Below are positions 9,831 to 18,463 of a stretch of DNA of 64,000 nucleotides, in pieces. The translations under genes and the position numbers were made by a program. The DNA is from Fulvivirgaceae bacterium JP3-4. GTDB taxonomy: Bacteria; Bacteroidota; Bacteroidia; Cytophagales; Cyclobacteriaceae. Location: positions 2,232,001 through 2,296,000 of the forward strand of contig JARKND010000001.1 of the NCBI GenBank assembly GCA_029309925.1. Reading direction: 5' to 3'. The notes beneath the pieces were generated by a model. It was not told where the DNA came from. It ran no database searches and saw nothing but the letters and a program-made list of their open reading frames with translations. Position 1 is the first letter of the stretch. Every line of letters starts with the position of its first letter.

Positions 9831-11765
9831 TCAATCCCTTAAGCACCGCACAGAAAGCCCCCGATTCGGAAGCCAATGCAGTGTGGCTATAAGAGGAACG
9901 GATTCCTTTATAAAACCAATTCGGAACCCGGGGTAAATACTTTGACTTGACGACCACCAACATGCGTTCAAATTGCGATCAGTAAAACCACCTTCCTCCC
10001 ATCGGAAACCATTTTGAAGAATTTGAAAGTCTCCATAGCCTCCAAGATTATTAATTAATGTCTGCCATTCGGTAGCTGAGGGGACATGCCAGCCGACAGG
10101 GCAAAGTTTTTTCGTGTCCACTGTATACCAGTTATAGAGAGCGCCATATGGATTCTTATCGGACGGATTGTTGTTATACCAGCAGAAACCTGCAGAAGTC
10201 AGCCCGCCCCATGTTGGGCCATCTTCTGTTAACGGAATAGGACTTCCGTCATTTAGCTTTGTAACACGAAGGTTTTTTGCCATCCAACTCTGACCGCCAA
10301 TGATGACGACATCATAGCTATTTCCATCGATGTCAATTACAGGTGCCGGTACTTGCACCGTTCGCATGGCTACTACTTCGCCAAGCTGATTACTTGCCCT
10401 GATCTGATAATAATATATAACGCCTGATGTCAGATTCGACAATTGAGTCGAAATGCTCTGCGCTAAGTAGCCGGTAATTGGCGCAGGCTGAGTAACGGTA
10501 TTTCCGTAGGCCGTGGTTGTTCCCCAATCCAACGATATGGATGTCGGGAAGTAGCCCGGATTTACGGAATAATTTATCTGACAACTGAAGACTCCGTCAT
10601 TTATCACTTTATTGGACACTGAAACATTCAAAATTATTGGAGCTGTTCCTTGCGTTGTAAATGTTCTATCGGCACCATATGTTATACCCTTCGAATTTTC
10701 AGTTTTTAGCCTGTAGTGGTAAAGTGTTCCTGGTTCGAGGTTTGATATTGTTGCACCTACTGGAATTTCCGTGTTCGCTTTAACTTGTTCCGGAGTTGTC
10801 GAGTTTGTATACGATGTCGTTTTACCATATTCGAATGATACCGTTGTATTCAGCGAACCGGGGTTAACAACACCATTTAATTTGGCTGACGTTATTGAAA
10901 GTGCTGTTGCCGCAGATGTTTGACTTACAGGTTTTACTCCTGAGTATTCTAGAAACTTATTTACATGTTGGTCGAAGGATGGGACCATGATTGAAGAACC
11001 TATCTCTGTATAACGGTCAATCAGATTTGAACGGATCTCTTCGAGGTTCAGCGTCAGCGCAGCCGTTCGTAGATTTGCTATTACACTTGCATCAACTGTT
11101 CCGTCTTCTTTCAGATCGTTCGATATAGCTGCAAGTTGCTCTGTCAGTTGTGCAACGCTTAAGTCATGTTGAAGGATGATGGAAAGCGCTAGCAGGATTC
11201 CGTTTCCTTCACCTTCCCCTGAAATGTCGAGCGTTTCCGAGCTTGCAAGTTCTGTCGCGCTTAAACCAAACAATGCCAGGATCTCGCTTTGCGCAATCTT
11301 CTTAGCTTCCTCAAATGTGTTATTACTTTTTACCAGGAATTGAACGCGGGGTCTTTCAAGGTGCGTTAGAATATTGACATTCACAGTAGAGGCATCGCTG
11401 ATGTCTGCCAGGGCGTATAAGTTTAACGGGGCCGCTGAAAGTTCACCCTTTACTTCATCAAAATAATATCCATTCGCGTTAAATTCTACAAACTTCGACT
11501 GGAGTGCGACCTCCCCAAAATCAAACGCACCTGAATTATCATTGATTTGGGTTGTAAATGTTTTACCTGTTTGTTCCAGTGAAGCATTTAGCTCGCTGAT
11601 CAACACCGATGACCCGATGGTATACGGGCCCTTCTCCGCATGTCCCGATAAGTCTTTTTTGAACAACTGAGGCTCTTCTTCATTGCAGCCGTTGAACTGA
11701 AATAAAACGGTGCTCAACAACAGTAGACTAATCCAGGTAGTTGATTTCGTTTTGAGAATGTTCAT
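9831..11765 (-). CDS. FISUMP-domain lipoprotein, copy B
   Basis: 644 residues with the same order as the downstream paralogue: lipobox FQFNGC, N-terminal EKGPYTIGS domain, fibronectin-like repeats and a FISUMP domain ending LSVRCLRD. It has two fibronectin-like repeats instead of three. From its promoter to the first repeat it is almost identical to copy A (8577-9716 matches 10657-11796 at a constant 2080-base offset without indels), whereas the last 60 residues differ strongly (GGFTDRNLNACWWSSSQ against GDFSYRNSLGYWWATTH). This is a tandem duplication that kept or regained identity at the 5' end and diverged at the 3' end. Confidence 0.85.
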   Translation of the reverse strand: MNILKTKSTTWISLLLLSTVLFQFNGCNEEEPQLFKKDLSGHAEKGPYTIGSSVLISELNASLEQTGKTFTTQINDNSGAFDFGEVALQSKFVEFNANGYYFDEVKGELSAAPLNLYALADISDASTVNVNILTHLERPRVQFLVKSNNTFEEAKKIAQSEILALFGLSATELASSETLDISGEGEGNGILLALSIILQHDLSVAQLTEQLAAISNDLKEDGTVDASVIANLRTAALTLNLEEIRSNLIDRYTEIGSSIMVPSFDQHVNKFLEYSGVKPVSQTSAATALSITSAKLNGVVNPGSLNTTVSFEYGKTTSYTNSTTPEQVKANTEIPVGATISNLEPGTLYHYRLKTENSKGITYGADRTFTTQGTAPIILNVSVSNKVINDGVFSCQINYSVNPGYFPTSISLDWGTTTAYGNTVTQPAPITGYLAQSISTQLSNLTSGVIYYYQIRASNQLGEVVAMRTVQVPAPVIDIDGNSYDVVIIGGQSWMAKNLRVTKLNDGSPIPLTEDGPTWGGLTSAGFCWYNNNPSDKNPYGALYNWYTVDTKKLCPVGWHVPSATEWQTLINNLGGYGDFQILQNGFRWEEGGFTDRNLNACWWSSSQSIYPGFRIGFIKESVPLIATLHWLPNRGLSVRCLRD

Positions 11766-11787
11766 GAGAGGGTCAGGTAATTGGATG

Positions 11788-11795
11788 CAAAGGTA
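11788..11795 (-). promoter_or_regulatory. putative -7 promoter box for FISUMP copy B
   Basis: TACCTTTG on the minus strand, identical in sequence and spacing to the box before copy A. Confidence 0.5.
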
Positions 11796-11952
11796 GGAGT
11801 TTTCTTAATTAACCGCGAAGGAATCAACCAAAAACGGTGTAGACAAATCAGGAGCGAGGAAATCAATCGTGCCTTTCGGCACGAAGCATAAACTGTAACT
11901 TGCGTAAACATACTCTCCTCAATACCTTTGGAAAACTTTAACATTCGGTCGG

Positions 11953-14016
11953 ATGCGCGTTCTTAATTTTTTATTAATTGCTATACTGGTTGCCTATTTT
12001 ACGCAGGCTGGAGCGCAATCCCCCGATGTTACACCGCCAACGATAAACCTTCTCTTGCCAGGGAATCACACGGTTCTTACAAATGAGGTGGCCTGCTCAT
12101 ACACTGTTAGATTCAGCGAACCGATTCAGAAAGAAGACGGGAAAATCTTTGTCAAGCGAGCATCTGATGACGTTGCCGTTTTAGTTGTCGATTTTTCGAA
12201 CAACTTTATGGATAATCTATACGAGATTTCTGGAAATATAATTTCTATTACGGCTCCAGAGGTAGCGAACACAATGTTTTACATTTTGATAGAACCAACA
12301 GCGATTAAGGATCTGGCTGGGAATTATTTCAACGGTTTTTCCGACTCTGCTTATTGGAGTTTCACACTTGGTCCCACGGTCTGCCGCGGGCCGTTAGTCA
12401 GCTCATTGTACCCCGCTAATAATTCGACTGTTTCCCCTGAGACCGATCATGCGTTAATTAAGTTCGACACCGAGGTTGGAAAAGGAGCAGGGTACATCGT
12501 ATTGAGAAGAGTTTCGGATGGACAGGAAATGGTATCGCTTCTTGTCACCTCAGATGCCGTTGAGGTAGCCGGGAATACAGCAAGGATAAAATTTAATTAC
12601 TCTACACTGCCGCAGGATGAGTATTATATTGAAATTCCAAACACGGCATTTAAGGAAATCACCTGGGCATCTCACCATCAGCTCTTCACAGGATTTACCG
12701 GACCAACGGGATGGAAGTTCACAACCAGCGCTCCTTCGGGTTCAGAGCCATTGAAGGTGATGTCGCGAAGCCCCTCAAACTTTGAAAAAGAAGTAAAAAC
12801 GAATAGCTTCCTGACCCTTTCCTTCAATAAGGAAATTCAAAAAGGCACGGGAAAGATTTATGTAAAGACTTTACAGCCCGCCAACAAGCTTGCAATAAAT
12901 TTCCTAACCATCGACTTTTCCAATCCATCTACGGATTCTCATTATAGTATTGATGGAAACATACTTAGGATTTCTACACCGCTGTTCGCCAATGTCAGCT
13001 ATTGGGTGGAGATCGAGCCAAATGCGATCCGTGATGTGAGTGGGCGATACTTTGCGGGATATAATTTTCCAACAGACTGGGCTTTCACGACTTCAGCAAC
13101 GACTGCATCGAAAGTAGGTGTCCGTTGGAGTACATCATACTTGGGAGAAGGCGCTGGAGGAATTGTGACGATGTATTTTGACAGAGCTGTAGCGAAAGGA
13201 TCAGGCACCATTCGCGCGATTAGATCGGGAAACTTTAGAAACCATGATAACGTTCCGGTTGAGGAAGTTCGTTTTTATGGATCAAGAGTAGAGTTCGATC
13301 TTAACGATCTTTGGTCGGGCTCTGCATATTATCTGATGATTCCCCCCACAGTGTTCAAAGATGAAAACAATAACTACTTTGAAGGTTATGGCAACTTCGG
13401 CTATGGCAAATTCAGTGATTACATAGTATGTACCTGTTGGGAGATGTACGGTGGGCCTGCCATTACTTCGTTTGAACCAAAGCAGGCAACAACCGGGGAT
13501 AAAGTGACAATTAAGGGCAATTTTACAACGCTTAACCATGTGGTCTTTGGCGATGTTCTTGCGACATCGTTCACATTTTTAGACCGTACGACTGTTGAGG
13601 CCGTGGTAGGAGCGGGTGCAAGCGGGTCTGTAACATTGATAGGCGGGCGCTTTTCGTCATCACTGCCAGGGTTTACATTTGTTACGCCAGGAAGTGACGT
13701 CCCCCCAGGAAGTGACGTCCCCCCAGGAAATGAAGTCACTGCAATTGACGAACCTGTCGAAAAGGAAATTGAAGTTTTCCCGAATCCGTCAGACGGATCG
13801 CAAGTTACTATCGCTTTTGATGACAGCAATGGCAGAGAGCCCCTGACCCTATGGCTGACTGATTTAGCATCTCGGACGATAAAAACTTTTACTTTTATGC
13901 CCCGTCCATTTGTTACACTTGATCTTGGTTCCGCGAACCCACTCACGTCTGGAGTATATTTACTCAAAATACCAAGACAGGGAACAATCGTTGTGAAAAA
14001 ACTGATTGTGAACTAG
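11953..14016 (+). CDS. T9SS-exported Ig-like repeat protein
   Basis: 687 residues with a signal peptide (cleavage near TQAGAQS). Three or four SbsA-type Ig-like domains follow (about 28-140, 145-255, 265-380, 390-490); each has a FSEPIQKEDGKIFVK or FNKEIQKGTGKIYVK motif and an IEPTAIKDLAGNYF-type end. An IPT/TIG domain (about 500-575, PAITSFEPKQATTGDKVTI) comes next, then a Pro/Gly/Asp linker, then a type IX secretion sorting tail (about 605-687: VFPNPSDG, LTSGVYLLKI, KKLIVN). It should be secreted and anchored on the cell surface, perhaps as an adhesin or enzyme scaffold. No catalytic domain is present. Confidence 0.88.
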   Translation: MRVLNFLLIAILVAYFTQAGAQSPDVTPPTINLLLPGNHTVLTNEVACSYTVRFSEPIQKEDGKIFVKRASDDVAVLVVDFSNNFMDNLYEISGNIISITAPEVANTMFYILIEPTAIKDLAGNYFNGFSDSAYWSFTLGPTVCRGPLVSSLYPANNSTVSPETDHALIKFDTEVGKGAGYIVLRRVSDGQEMVSLLVTSDAVEVAGNTARIKFNYSTLPQDEYYIEIPNTAFKEITWASHHQLFTGFTGPTGWKFTTSAPSGSEPLKVMSRSPSNFEKEVKTNSFLTLSFNKEIQKGTGKIYVKTLQPANKLAINFLTIDFSNPSTDSHYSIDGNILRISTPLFANVSYWVEIEPNAIRDVSGRYFAGYNFPTDWAFTTSATTASKVGVRWSTSYLGEGAGGIVTMYFDRAVAKGSGTIRAIRSGNFRNHDNVPVEEVRFYGSRVEFDLNDLWSGSAYYLMIPPTVFKDENNNYFEGYGNFGYGKFSDYIVCTCWEMYGGPAITSFEPKQATTGDKVTIKGNFTTLNHVVFGDVLATSFTFLDRTTVEAVVGAGASGSVTLIGGRFSSSLPGFTFVTPGSDVPPGSDVPPGNEVTAIDEPVEKEIEVFPNPSDGSQVTIAFDDSNGREPLTLWLTDLASRTIKTFTFMPRPFVTLDLGSANPLTSGVYLLKIPRQGTIVVKKLIVN
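13687..13740 (+). repeat. 18-bp tandem repeat encoding PGSDVP linker
   Basis: Two exact 18-bp units (13687-13704 and 13705-13722; CCAGGAAGTGACGTCCCC) and a third decayed unit. They encode PGSDVP-PGSDVP-PGNEVT, the flexible linker before the sorting tail. Confidence 0.85.
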
Positions 14017-14524
14017 TTTGAGGAAAGTTCTTAAGCGGTGTCCAGCAGACAACTGCACAAGTCTCGCTTCTTGTGTTGATGGAAGCAGATGCCCGGGTGG
14101 ATACTTCAGTGCCTGACATAGCGCTCCTTGATGGAAGGGATTGGGAATCTAACGGCACAGTGTACGCCACAATAGGTACAATGCTGCGAGTCACTTTTAT
14201 CAAAGGCAACCATAGATTTCGTCAACAGAGAGCGAAGAGAATATTTGCGCGACACTCGTTGAGGATGTAAAACATATCCAGTAGATCCAGAACCTTAACT
14301 GTATGGAGGCTATGTGTCATAAAGTTAACGGGAAAACATTATCTTTAATCACGTTGGTAACGTGGATGAAATCCGGCAGGTCGCGCTCAACATTCCCTTC
14401 GCTCATTCATTAGCGCTCATTATTCGGGCAATGCCTCATAGCGCAATGTTGGCGCAATCCGCTGAGAAAACATTAAGTCCTTTTCAAGGAAGTTTCTAAC
14501 CAACCGGTGCAAATTTTAGTTAAC
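14017..14524. other. intergenic region with long imperfect hairpin
   Basis: No convincing gene. GCGCTCAACATT at 14383-14394 pairs with AATGTTGGCGC at 14445-14455 around a loop of about 50 bases that itself contains AGCGCTCATT repeats. Confidence 0.45.
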
Positions 14525-15343
14525 ATGAGTCCAGCTCATAGAAAGTATATGGCTATTATTTTGGTATTGCTTGCCAATAGTTGTCATAAGGATGAATCAA
14601 TTGATATTCAAAACAGACCCTGTAGCCTAATAAGTGAAAAGATATTAAATGCTGACGGCACGTCAAGTCTGGTTAGCGTTCTGGGTTATTCAGGGAATAG
14701 AGTAACGGATGTAAATTGGTCAGGCGTTATTTCCAATTCTTATAAGATATTTTATAATGATGCAAATCAAATTATAGAAGTTCATCAGATAAACTCTCAT
14801 TTTGAACCTGTTAATGCATCTTATTCATATGACTCACACGGTCTGCTTGCAAGCATCATAACAAATCACAATAATGGTGAGCATATTTTGCAAACCAACA
14901 TTGTTTATAATTCATTCAACCAAATAGCTAAAACAACGACTCAAGTTTTTACTAAATTTACGGGTCAAACACTTAGTAGTTCTGATGAATACGAATATGC
15001 GGATCAATCAAGTCAAAATCCAAGCATTATTAGACGCGGTGATGGATCGGTTGAGAAACTGAAGTATGACGATAAGAAAGTTCCTTACATTCAATATTAT
15101 CCTGCCAGCCTCGATTTTAGAGAAAATTTTTCGCAACAGAATAACTTAATTGAGAATATCTATAGCTTCCGAGATTACAATTATCATGTTAACGGCATCA
15201 TTCATGAATTTATATATTCTTATAAATACGAATACAACCACTTGGGATATCCTATCAAGCGAATAAAGTCTTGCCGCGGTTTACTTGCTGACGACTGTGC
15301 GGGCTCTGATGAGGTCATTGAGTATATCTATAATTGTGATTAA
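14525..15343 (+). CDS. lipoprotein with YD-like repeats
   Basis: 272 residues from ATG 14525. I prefer this start to the upstream in-frame GTG at 14507 because it places a normal lipoprotein signal (MAIILVLLANSC) near the N-terminus. The mature part has repeated Tyr/Asp/Asn beta-strand motifs (YSGNRVTDVNW, YDSHGLLASI, YNSFNQIAKT, YEYNHLGYPIKR) like the YD-repeat-type cell-surface proteins common in this phylum. Function unknown. Codon use is more AT-rich than the genes on either side. Confidence 0.7.
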   Translation: MSPAHRKYMAIILVLLANSCHKDESIDIQNRPCSLISEKILNADGTSSLVSVLGYSGNRVTDVNWSGVISNSYKIFYNDANQIIEVHQINSHFEPVNASYSYDSHGLLASIITNHNNGEHILQTNIVYNSFNQIAKTTTQVFTKFTGQTLSSSDEYEYADQSSQNPSIIRRGDGSVEKLKYDDKKVPYIQYYPASLDFRENFSQQNNLIENIYSFRDYNYHVNGIIHEFIYSYKYEYNHLGYPIKRIKSCRGLLADDCAGSDEVIEYIYNCD

Positions 15344-15705
15344 TCCATTTTATCAAGCGTAGAAAAGCAGGCATGTCGCCAACAATGTTCATAGCCATAC
15401 CAGGATTAAGTATTGCGTTGTGGTTTCGGTTCATTTCTAAATTTATCAAGTGGGACACTCTTCCCAGTTGTGCTCATCCATGTATGTAATGCGATCCCTT
15501 ATAGTACCTGACATGGCAGCCGTCAACCAGAAGCATATCGTTATGGCTCAATGCTAATCCCCTGATTCCCTGCCTCTTCCCTCGACTTCGCAATCGTGTG
15601 CAAAAATCACCGTTGGTGTTTATTGGAAGTTTAGTGGAACAGGCAATTATAGATTGTCTGTGCTAAGCCATTGGCGCGGCAAATAGTCATACCGTTAACA
15701 GCTTT
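15344..15705. other. intergenic region, nothing recognised
   Basis: About 360 bases with no convincing ORF, RNA or repeat that I could identify. Confidence 0.4.
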
Positions 15706-15870
15706 CATTCATCTTATCTAAACCATCCTATGAGGAAAATCTTTCTGACACTCTGCTTTATCATGTCCTGGCGGGGTCTCCGCTTCGGGACCCCGACACC
15801 CTGTGCTTTCATTTCATCTTACCTAAACAATCCTATGAGGACAATCTCTCTTACGCTGTGCTTTGCCCTG
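15706..15870 (+). repeat. tandem duplication of a leader and signal-peptide start
   Basis: The segment 15706-15765 (TTTCATTCATCTTATCTAAA..., ATG at 15730) is repeated at 15807-15870 (TTTCATTTCATCTTACCTAA..., ATG at 15835). The copies are 105 bases apart, so both ATGs are in frame. Between them lies a GGGGTC...GACCCC hairpin (15773-15778 with 15789-15794). Confidence 0.75.
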
Positions 15871-16758
15871 ACGTTGTGCATTTCATTCGCGCAGCAAGTA
15901 GCCCTTACAAAAGAACAGATCATCGCCATCACACCGGAATGGAAAGGAGAGCGTTTGCCCGATGGAAGGCCTAACGTCCCCGATAAAATTCTGCAGCGTT
16001 TAAAAAATGTTTCACTTGAAGAAGGTTGGGGCATCTTGCGCAACAGCGGATACAACAACCAGTTCGAAGGTGATTGGACCGTACTCAAACCTGACGTAGT
16101 GGTGGTGGGCCGCGCAGTTACTGTTCAGTATTTGCCCAAACGCCCGGACTTCGATAAGGTGATAAAAGACAAAGGAAAAGCTGAGGGTCGCATAGGCGGT
16201 TTCAACTCATGGCCGATTGATATGCTAAAGCCTGGCGACATCTACGTAGCTGATGGCTACGGTAAAATAGTTGACGGCACTTTGATCGGAGATAATCTCG
16301 GCAATTCCATTTATGCAAAATCAAAAAACGGAGTCGTGTTCTATGGCTCGGTACGCGATGCAGAAGGACTGGAAAAAATTGACGGCTTCAATGCATGGGT
16401 GAAAGGAATTGATCCTTCGTACATCCAGGAGATGATGCTGGGCGGAATCAACGTTCCGATCCGCATTGGCAGGGCAACCGTATTGCCGGGTGATATTGTG
16501 CTCGCGAAAAAGAATGGCGTTGTCTTTATTCCGCCACACCTTGTTGAAGATCTTTTGCTCAACGCAGAATTCATCGCGCTCCGCGATCAATTTGGTCATC
16601 AACGACTACGCGAAGGAAAGTTTACACCGGGGCAGATCGATCAGCAATGGACCGATGACATCAAAAAAGATTTTCTAAGCTGGCTCGATCAGAACCCCAA
16701 CAAACTTCCTATGAGTCGACAGGAATTAGACGAGTATATGAAAAAGAGAAACTGGTAA
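15835..16758 (+). CDS. secreted RraA-family protein
   Basis: 307 residues from ATG 15835; an alternative in-frame ATG at 15730 would add 35 residues containing a second, imperfect copy of the signal start. From 15835 the protein has a normal signal peptide (LTLCFALTLCISFAQQ). Residues about 70-250 are an RraA-like fold (dimethylmenaquinone-methyltransferase-like in old annotation): MLKPGDIYVADGYGK, GTLIGDNLG, VVFYGSVRDAEGL and VLPGDIVLAKKNGVVFIPP. Family members include aldolases of the HMG/CHA type as well as RNase E inhibitors; the G..LGN and R-D motifs fit the aldolase branch. It is first in a group with an enolase-superfamily enzyme 36 bases downstream, so a catabolic role is likely. Confidence 0.8.
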   Translation: MRTISLTLCFALTLCISFAQQVALTKEQIIAITPEWKGERLPDGRPNVPDKILQRLKNVSLEEGWGILRNSGYNNQFEGDWTVLKPDVVVVGRAVTVQYLPKRPDFDKVIKDKGKAEGRIGGFNSWPIDMLKPGDIYVADGYGKIVDGTLIGDNLGNSIYAKSKNGVVFYGSVRDAEGLEKIDGFNAWVKGIDPSYIQEMMLGGINVPIRIGRATVLPGDIVLAKKNGVVFIPPHLVEDLLLNAEFIALRDQFGHQRLREGKFTPGQIDQQWTDDIKKDFLSWLDQNPNKLPMSRQELDEYMKKRNW

Positions 16759-16794
16759 GCACACCTATTCATTTAACCAACCACCTTATTGTTT

Positions 16795-18264
16795 ATGGAA
16801 AATCCATCGCAAAAACTTCTGGCAAAATTTGGACTAAAGGAACCGGAAGAAAACAAAACTTTACCCTCCACCTCGCCTGAAAAAGAAAATGACCGCAGGA
16901 GCTTTTTGAAAAAATCAGCTTTGGGTGGCATGATGCTGGGAGGTTTTATGTTCAGCTCCATTGAAGACACGCTGGCGCAATCCACTTCTAAAGTCAACCG
17001 CAATTCAGCGCCCGCGGATCTGAAGATCACCGACATGCGCTATGCAGTTGTGATGAATGGCCATGCACGTTGCCCGGTGATTCGCATTGATACCAACCAG
17101 GGAATCTATGGTCTTGGCGAAGTGCGCGATGGTGCATCGTGGCGTTATGCGTTGTTTTTGAAGAGCCGCATTTTGGGAATGAACCCGTGTAGCGTAGAGC
17201 AGATCTTCAAACGCATCAAACAATTTGGTTTTCATGGTCGTCAGGGTGGGGGAGTTTGTGCAGTGGAGATGGCGCTTTGGGATCTTGCAGGAAAAGCTTA
17301 CAACGTCCCGGCCTACCAGCTGCTCGGAGGAAAGTATCGCGATAAAGTAAGATTGTATGCGGATACGCCACAAGGAAACGATGAGGCGCAGTTCGTGGAA
17401 AGAATTCAGAAACGTTTGAAGGACGAGGGATTCACGTTCATGAAGATGGATTTTGGAATCGAACTATTGAAAGGTGTTCCAGGCACCGCTTCCAACAGTA
17501 ATTTCTGGGACATCGGAAGACAATGGACCAATGAGCCAATGACCTATGGCGCGACAGAACACCCGATGACGCAAATTCAGCTCACCGATAAGGGACTTGA
17601 AATTCTCGCCAATCGCGTGGCACTGGTGCGTGAAAAAATGGGTTACGAAATTCCGCTGGCTTCCGATCACTACGGGCACTTCGATCACAACAATGCGATC
17701 CGCCTGGGTAAGGCAGTTGAAAAATATCGTCTAGCATGGCTCGAAGATATGATCCCATGGAAATTTACAGACCAGTGGAAAATGATTTCCGATGCCATTG
17801 AAACACCAACAACAACCGGTGAAGACATTTACCTGAAAGAAGAATTCATCAAACTGATCGATGCACACGCAGTGGATATTGTTCATCCTGATCTCGCCAC
17901 ATCAGGTGGCCTTCTGGAAACCAAAAAGATTGGCGACTACGCGGAAGAAAAAGGTGTAGCGATGGCCATGCACTTTGCCGGAACGCCAGTCTCCTTTATG
18001 GCGAATGTTCATTGCGCTGCAGCCACGCAAAACTTTATGGCACTCGAGCATCATTCCGTTGATGTAGATTACTGGACCAGCCTGGTGAAAATGAAAGGAC
18101 CGATGATCGAAAAAGGTTTCGCCATCGTTCCGGAGACGCCCGGACTTGGCATCGAACTAAACGATGATGTTGTGAAGAAACATCTCGATCCGGAACACAA
18201 CCAATACTTCACAGCAACAACGGAGTGGGATAAGGATCGTTCGTGGGATCGCCTATGGAGTTAA
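16795..18264 (+). CDS. Tat-exported enolase-superfamily dehydratase
   Basis: 489 residues from ATG 16795. Residues about 36-60 are a Tat signal (DRRSFLKKSALGGMMLGG). The rest is a mandelate-racemase/muconate-lactonising enzyme: N-terminal capping domain, then a barrel with a K-M-D motif at about 217-219 and the metal ligands Asp291 (LASDHYG), Glu317 (LEDMIPW) and Glu343 (TTGEDIY), spaced 26 apart as in the superfamily. VDIVHPDLATSGGL and MAMHFAGTPV follow; His in the last motif could be the catalytic base partner. The likely reaction is dehydration of a sugar acid outside the cytoplasm. It lies between the RraA-like gene and a BASS transporter. Confidence 0.88.
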   Translation: MENPSQKLLAKFGLKEPEENKTLPSTSPEKENDRRSFLKKSALGGMMLGGFMFSSIEDTLAQSTSKVNRNSAPADLKITDMRYAVVMNGHARCPVIRIDTNQGIYGLGEVRDGASWRYALFLKSRILGMNPCSVEQIFKRIKQFGFHGRQGGGVCAVEMALWDLAGKAYNVPAYQLLGGKYRDKVRLYADTPQGNDEAQFVERIQKRLKDEGFTFMKMDFGIELLKGVPGTASNSNFWDIGRQWTNEPMTYGATEHPMTQIQLTDKGLEILANRVALVREKMGYEIPLASDHYGHFDHNNAIRLGKAVEKYRLAWLEDMIPWKFTDQWKMISDAIETPTTTGEDIYLKEEFIKLIDAHAVDIVHPDLATSGGLLETKKIGDYAEEKGVAMAMHFAGTPVSFMANVHCAAATQNFMALEHHSVDVDYWTSLVKMKGPMIEKGFAIVPETPGLGIELNDDVVKKHLDPEHNQYFTATTEWDKDRSWDRLWS

Positions 18265-18297
18265 GGGGTGACATTGAAGGAAAGACTCACTCCTGAT

Positions 18298-18458
18298 GAA
18301 CTAATTTTAAATTTGAAATTTTAAATTTGAAATTTGGGTGAAGCGTTAAAGCAAGTCTTATGCTTTGATTTCGGTAACTGTTGTAGTTTAAGATGAATGC
18401 TCTGCATTACATGCAAAATTTCAAATGTCAAATTTAAAATTTCAATTTAAAATTTAAT
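18298..18458. repeat. AAATTT-armed palindromic element, copy 1
   Basis: Left arm about 18303-18336 is made of TTTAAATTTGAAATTT units and right arm about 18415-18457 of the complementary AAATTTCAAATT units. About 80 bases lie between, and the whole would fold as one long AT hairpin. A similar element is at 34534-34750. Confidence 0.65.
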
Positions 18459-18463
18459 CCTGC

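Noticed and set aside
9831-11765. Diversity-generating retroelement for the variable FISUMP ends
   Set aside because: No reverse transcriptase, template repeat or accessory gene is in the window; divergence by duplication explains it.
11762-11944. Minus-strand 60-codon ORF before the T9SS gene
   Set aside because: It lies in the spacer and has no protein-like composition, signal or start context; the -7 box of the FISUMP gene falls inside it.
15730-15834. Upstream start of the RraA-like gene
   Set aside because: It would add a second hydrophobic start and a hairpin-coded segment; the downstream ATG gives a normal signal peptide.
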